Of a stretch of DNA of 9,956 bases, positions 7,147 to 9,956 are shown piece by piece. Every line of letters begins with the position of its first letter. Position 1 is the first letter of the stretch. This stretch comes from Candidatus Absconditabacterales bacterium (GTDB lineage: Bacteria > Patescibacteria > JAEDAM01 > Absconditabacterales > Absconditicoccaceae), in contig CALLUT010000065.1 in the NCBI GenBank assembly GCA_938010495.1, forward strand, positions 1 to 9,956, read 5' to 3'. Under the pieces are notes generated by a model. That model was not told where the DNA came from. It worked only from the letters and a program-made list of their open reading frames with translations, and made no database searches. A program made the position numbers and the translations under genes.

Positions 7147-9150
7147 ATGACAAAAAAAGAAAACAATTTACATGGTCAAATTAGTTTCTCTAAAGAGACC
7201 AGAAAAACAACAGGAAATTCTTCACCAAAAAGAAGAGGTCCTGCAAAAGGAAGACCATCAGCAAGATGATCTGTAAAAGCTTTAAAAGGACAAACTCCAC
7301 AAGCTGTACAAGACAAATTTACTATTAAAAAATGAGAAAAACCAGTTCGTATTGGATCACTTATGTGATTGGAACAAGTAGGGCAATGTATGTTTATCGA
7401 GTATGAAAACGATATGATTATCGTTGATGCTGGTATGGAATTTGCTGCAAAGGAAACAATGTGAGCAGACTATATTATTCCTGATGTGAGATATGTTAAG
7501 AAAAATATCAAAAAACTAAGAGGTATTGTGCTATCGCATTGACATTTAGACCATGTTTGAGCATTGAGAGATCTTTTGCCAGATTTGTGATATCCAACAA
7601 TATATACAACACCACTAACACTTGGTATTGTGAAAAAGACGTTCGACAACAAAAAAAATATGCAAAAGATTAAATACAAAATCGTAAACCCAGAAACAGA
7701 TATTCTTAAACTTGGATGTTTCACTATCGAATTTGCTAGTGTAAACCACAATATTCCTGAAACAATGGCTATGGCTATTCAAACACCAAAAGGACTTATT
7801 TTTAACTCTTCAGACTTCAAAGTAGATCACACACCAGCTATTGGTGAACCAGCAGATCTTGCTAAAATCGCTAGAATTTGACTTGAATGAGTGAAATTAT
7901 ATATTTGAGATAGTCTTGGTGCTTCAAAGAAATGATGGGCTCCATCAGAAATGGAAATCGGTAACATTCTTCATGATACTGTACAAAAATGTACTGGGAG
8001 AATAATTATTGCTACGTTTGCTTCAAATGTGTGAAGAGTGATTCAATTGATTGATAGTGCTGTTAAAAATGATAGAATCGTTTATCTTTCTGGTAGATCT
8101 ATGATCAATAATGTTGCTATCTGTCAAGAAATTTGATATATCAAAGTACCAAAAAATTATGTACGCCAATTAAAATCATTAGATAACATGCCTGATGAAC
8201 GTGTAATGATTCTATGTACTTGAGCTCAATGAGAAGAGTTTAGTGCTCTTGCTCGTATGGCTAGAGATGAACATGCTCAAATCACGCTGCAACCAGGTGA
8301 CACAGTACTTGTTTCTGCTTCTACAATTCCTTGAAATGAAATTCAAGCAATGAACATGAAAGATCAACTTTGTGAAAGATGAGTAAGACTTATTACAAAC
8401 AATGAAATGGATGTGCATACATCATGACATGGTTGAGAAGAAGATCATAAACTATTCCTTAACTTAGTTAAGCCTGATTATTTCCTTCCATATTATATGA
8501 ACTCATTCTTTAGATATGAACATAAAAAACTTGGTCTAAAAGTATGAATTCCAGAAGAGAAAATTATGATGCCAGCGAAAAACTGAGCAGTAATAGAAAT
8601 GTATGATAATGGATGTAGAATATCTCCACAGACATTAGATATTGATGCTGTACTTGTTGATGGTAAGTGAAAATGACATCTTGTATGAGAATATGTTATC
8701 AAAGCTCGTCAAATTATGGCAAATGACGGTATTGTAAATCTTATTTTCAAGGTTGATTCTGGTTCAAAAGAACTTGTTGGTAATATCCAAATTGAATCAC
8801 GTGGTTTTGTATATTCAAACGAAGTAAGAAAAGTACACACGAAGATCGTAGAATATGTGAAATCTAGATATTATGGATACGTGAAGAAAAGAATGGAAAC
8901 TAAAGACATTATGAGAGCAATTAAAGATGATCTAGCAACATTTATTGAAAAAGAAGTAGGAAGATCTCCAATGATAGTTCCTATGTATGTTTATATTTCT
9001 AGAGATTGAACAGCACCTGTTGCAAAGTGAAAACCTGTTGCTAAGAAACCTGTAAAGAAAACTCCTATAAAAAAAGCTCCAGTGAAAACTGATACACCTG
9101 TATTAAAGGACGTTGAAGCTCCAATAGAGGAAAGTAAAGAAACAGATTAA
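7147..9150 (+). CDS. rnj: Ribonuclease J (MBL/beta-CASP family)
   Basis: RNase J is a metal-dependent 5'-3' exonuclease/endonuclease for mRNA decay and rRNA maturation. It has 667 residues, against ~555 usually. The extra length is a basic, glycine- and lysine-rich N-terminal extension (~1-64) and a Lys/Pro/Ala tail (~620-667, repeats like VAKKPVKK and KAPVK). The catalytic core shows SHGHLDHVG (His131, His133, Asp135, His136), NHNIPET (His201), SSDFKVD (Asp223), GDSLGA, TFASN, STIPGNE and TSGH (His428). The final metal histidine, normally in P(V/I)HGE, is not there: the aligned residues are P448-Y-Y-M-N. The C-terminal domain has SRGFVY and GRSPMIVPMYVYI. UGA encodes 26 of 54 glycines, including HGH and SGH. 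No CGA is used. TAA stop. The ABC-F gene begins 12 bases later. Confidence 0.95.
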
Positions 9151-9162
9151 TCACCTATATCC

Positions 9163-9956
9163 ATGAAAAATCCTTATATACGTCTTGTAAATATTGGCCA
9201 TGCTCGATGAGCAAAGGAATGTTTTCGTGATGTCTCATTTACTGTTAATTGATGAGAAGTCTTTTGACTTGTTGGAGCTAATGGTGCAGGAAAATCTACG
9301 TTATTACAAATTATGTCATGAGATGTGGAAGCTGACGAATGACTAGTTGAGACAAGATGAGATATATGAATGGTGACTCAATGATTAGATGCATGAGATG
9401 ATAAGAGAATTTCTGATTACTTGTGAGCATGAAATCAATTTGAAGATCGAGAATGTATGATCGCTCTATGAAAGGTTTGAGCAGATGAGTTATCACTCGA
9501 AAAGAAACTGATAACCTTGTCTTGATGACAACAGACGAAGATTAGAGTAGCAAAACAGCTACTTGATGAAAAAAATATTTTGCTTCTTGATGAACCAACG
9601 AACCATCTTGATGAATTTGGTGTACAAGCATTAATGTGATTTATAAAACGTTTCCATGGACCAGTTGTGGTAGTGTCTCATGATAGATGGTTTTTGGAAA
9701 ACGTGTGTAGTCATATTATTGATGTGAGGTTTGGAGAAGTTAATGAATATAAGTGATGATATAGTAGTTACTTGCAACAAAGAGATGCATTATATCAAAA
9801 ACGTATGGAAGAGTGGAAACGTCAAGAAAAGAAGCGTGAAGCGTTGGAAAAATGGTTAGCAGATTTGAGAGTAAGAGCGTCTCATTATGATAATCCTAGA
9901 CGAGGGAAGTTATTGAGATCAAGAAACAAGATGTATGATCGTGAGTTTGGTGATGC
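9163..9956 (+). CDS. ABC-F family ATPase, 3' end beyond window
   Basis: 264 codons are visible. The first nucleotide-binding domain has Walker A GANGAGKST (38-46), Q-loop Gln73, signature LSGGQQTKIRVA (119-130), Walker B ILLLDEPTNHLD (139-150) and H-loop VVVSHDRWFL (169-178). The domain is followed by SSYLQQRDALYQKRMEEWKR (201-220) and a charged helical segment, the inter-domain linker that defines ABC-F proteins. These are soluble ribosome-binding ATPases (EttA/Uup/antibiotic-protection types), not transporters; the subtype cannot be set without the second domain. UGA codes 19 of 28 glycines, including both in LSGGQ, while the three in GANGAGK are GGN. CGA occurs at residues 15, 96 and 247; residue 15 aligns with the A-loop aromatic. 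Probably co-transcribed with RNase J. Confidence 0.93.

Noticed and set aside
7630..7881. Separate 83-aa and 97-aa genes (the latter at 8716-9009) inside the RNase J region
   Set aside because: Both are in the RNase J frame and are simply stretches between UGA codons; the flanking sequence continues the same protein when UGA is read as glycine.

Overview
The window reads as a piece of a low-GC candidate-phylum (CPR/Patescibacteria) genome that translates UGA as glycine, the code of Absconditabacteria (SR1) and Gracilibacteria (translation table 25). Under the standard code almost every gene shatters. With UGA = Gly there are long intact frames whose in-frame UGAs fall on invariant glycines: the HGHLDH motif of RNase J, Walker A of DnaX and LSGGQ of the ABC-F ATPase. 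All complete genes stop with TAA or TAG, never TGA. My main hunt result is that CGA may also be recoded, to tryptophan: in two recognisable families CGA sits where an aromatic is expected, and CGG was not found in any reading frame I translated.

Layout. 1-730 (+) is the 3' part of a sortase with a C-terminal extension, closed by a hairpin that can terminate both strands. 804-3463 (-) holds three genes on one strand: an unrecognised 205-aa protein, an M23 peptidase with SLH-like repeats, and an aspartate/glutamate racemase, the last with its own promoter-like signal. Sortase, peptidoglycan peptidase/SLH protein and racemase form a loose cell-envelope neighbourhood. A divergent intergenic region (3464-3601) with promoter-like elements on both strands leads to dnaX (3602-5050, +). 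A short run follows: yqeY, a small VirB2/TrbC-like pilin precursor and a small acidic-tailed protein (5220-6570, +). A class I methyltransferase (6572-7114, -) meets that run tail to tail and starts only 32 bases from the divergent RNase J gene (7147-9150, +). An ABC-F ATPase follows RNase J 12 bases later and runs off the window at 9956.

The right half is housekeeping: replication clamp loading (DnaX), RNA turnover (RNase J) and ribosome-associated ATPase (ABC-F). The left half is cell surface. No tRNA, rRNA, CRISPR array, insertion sequence or phage gene was seen. No start codon has a convincing Shine-Dalgarno sequence, and the best dnaX promoter candidate would give an almost leaderless mRNA. 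No intergenic stretch exceeds 300 bases.
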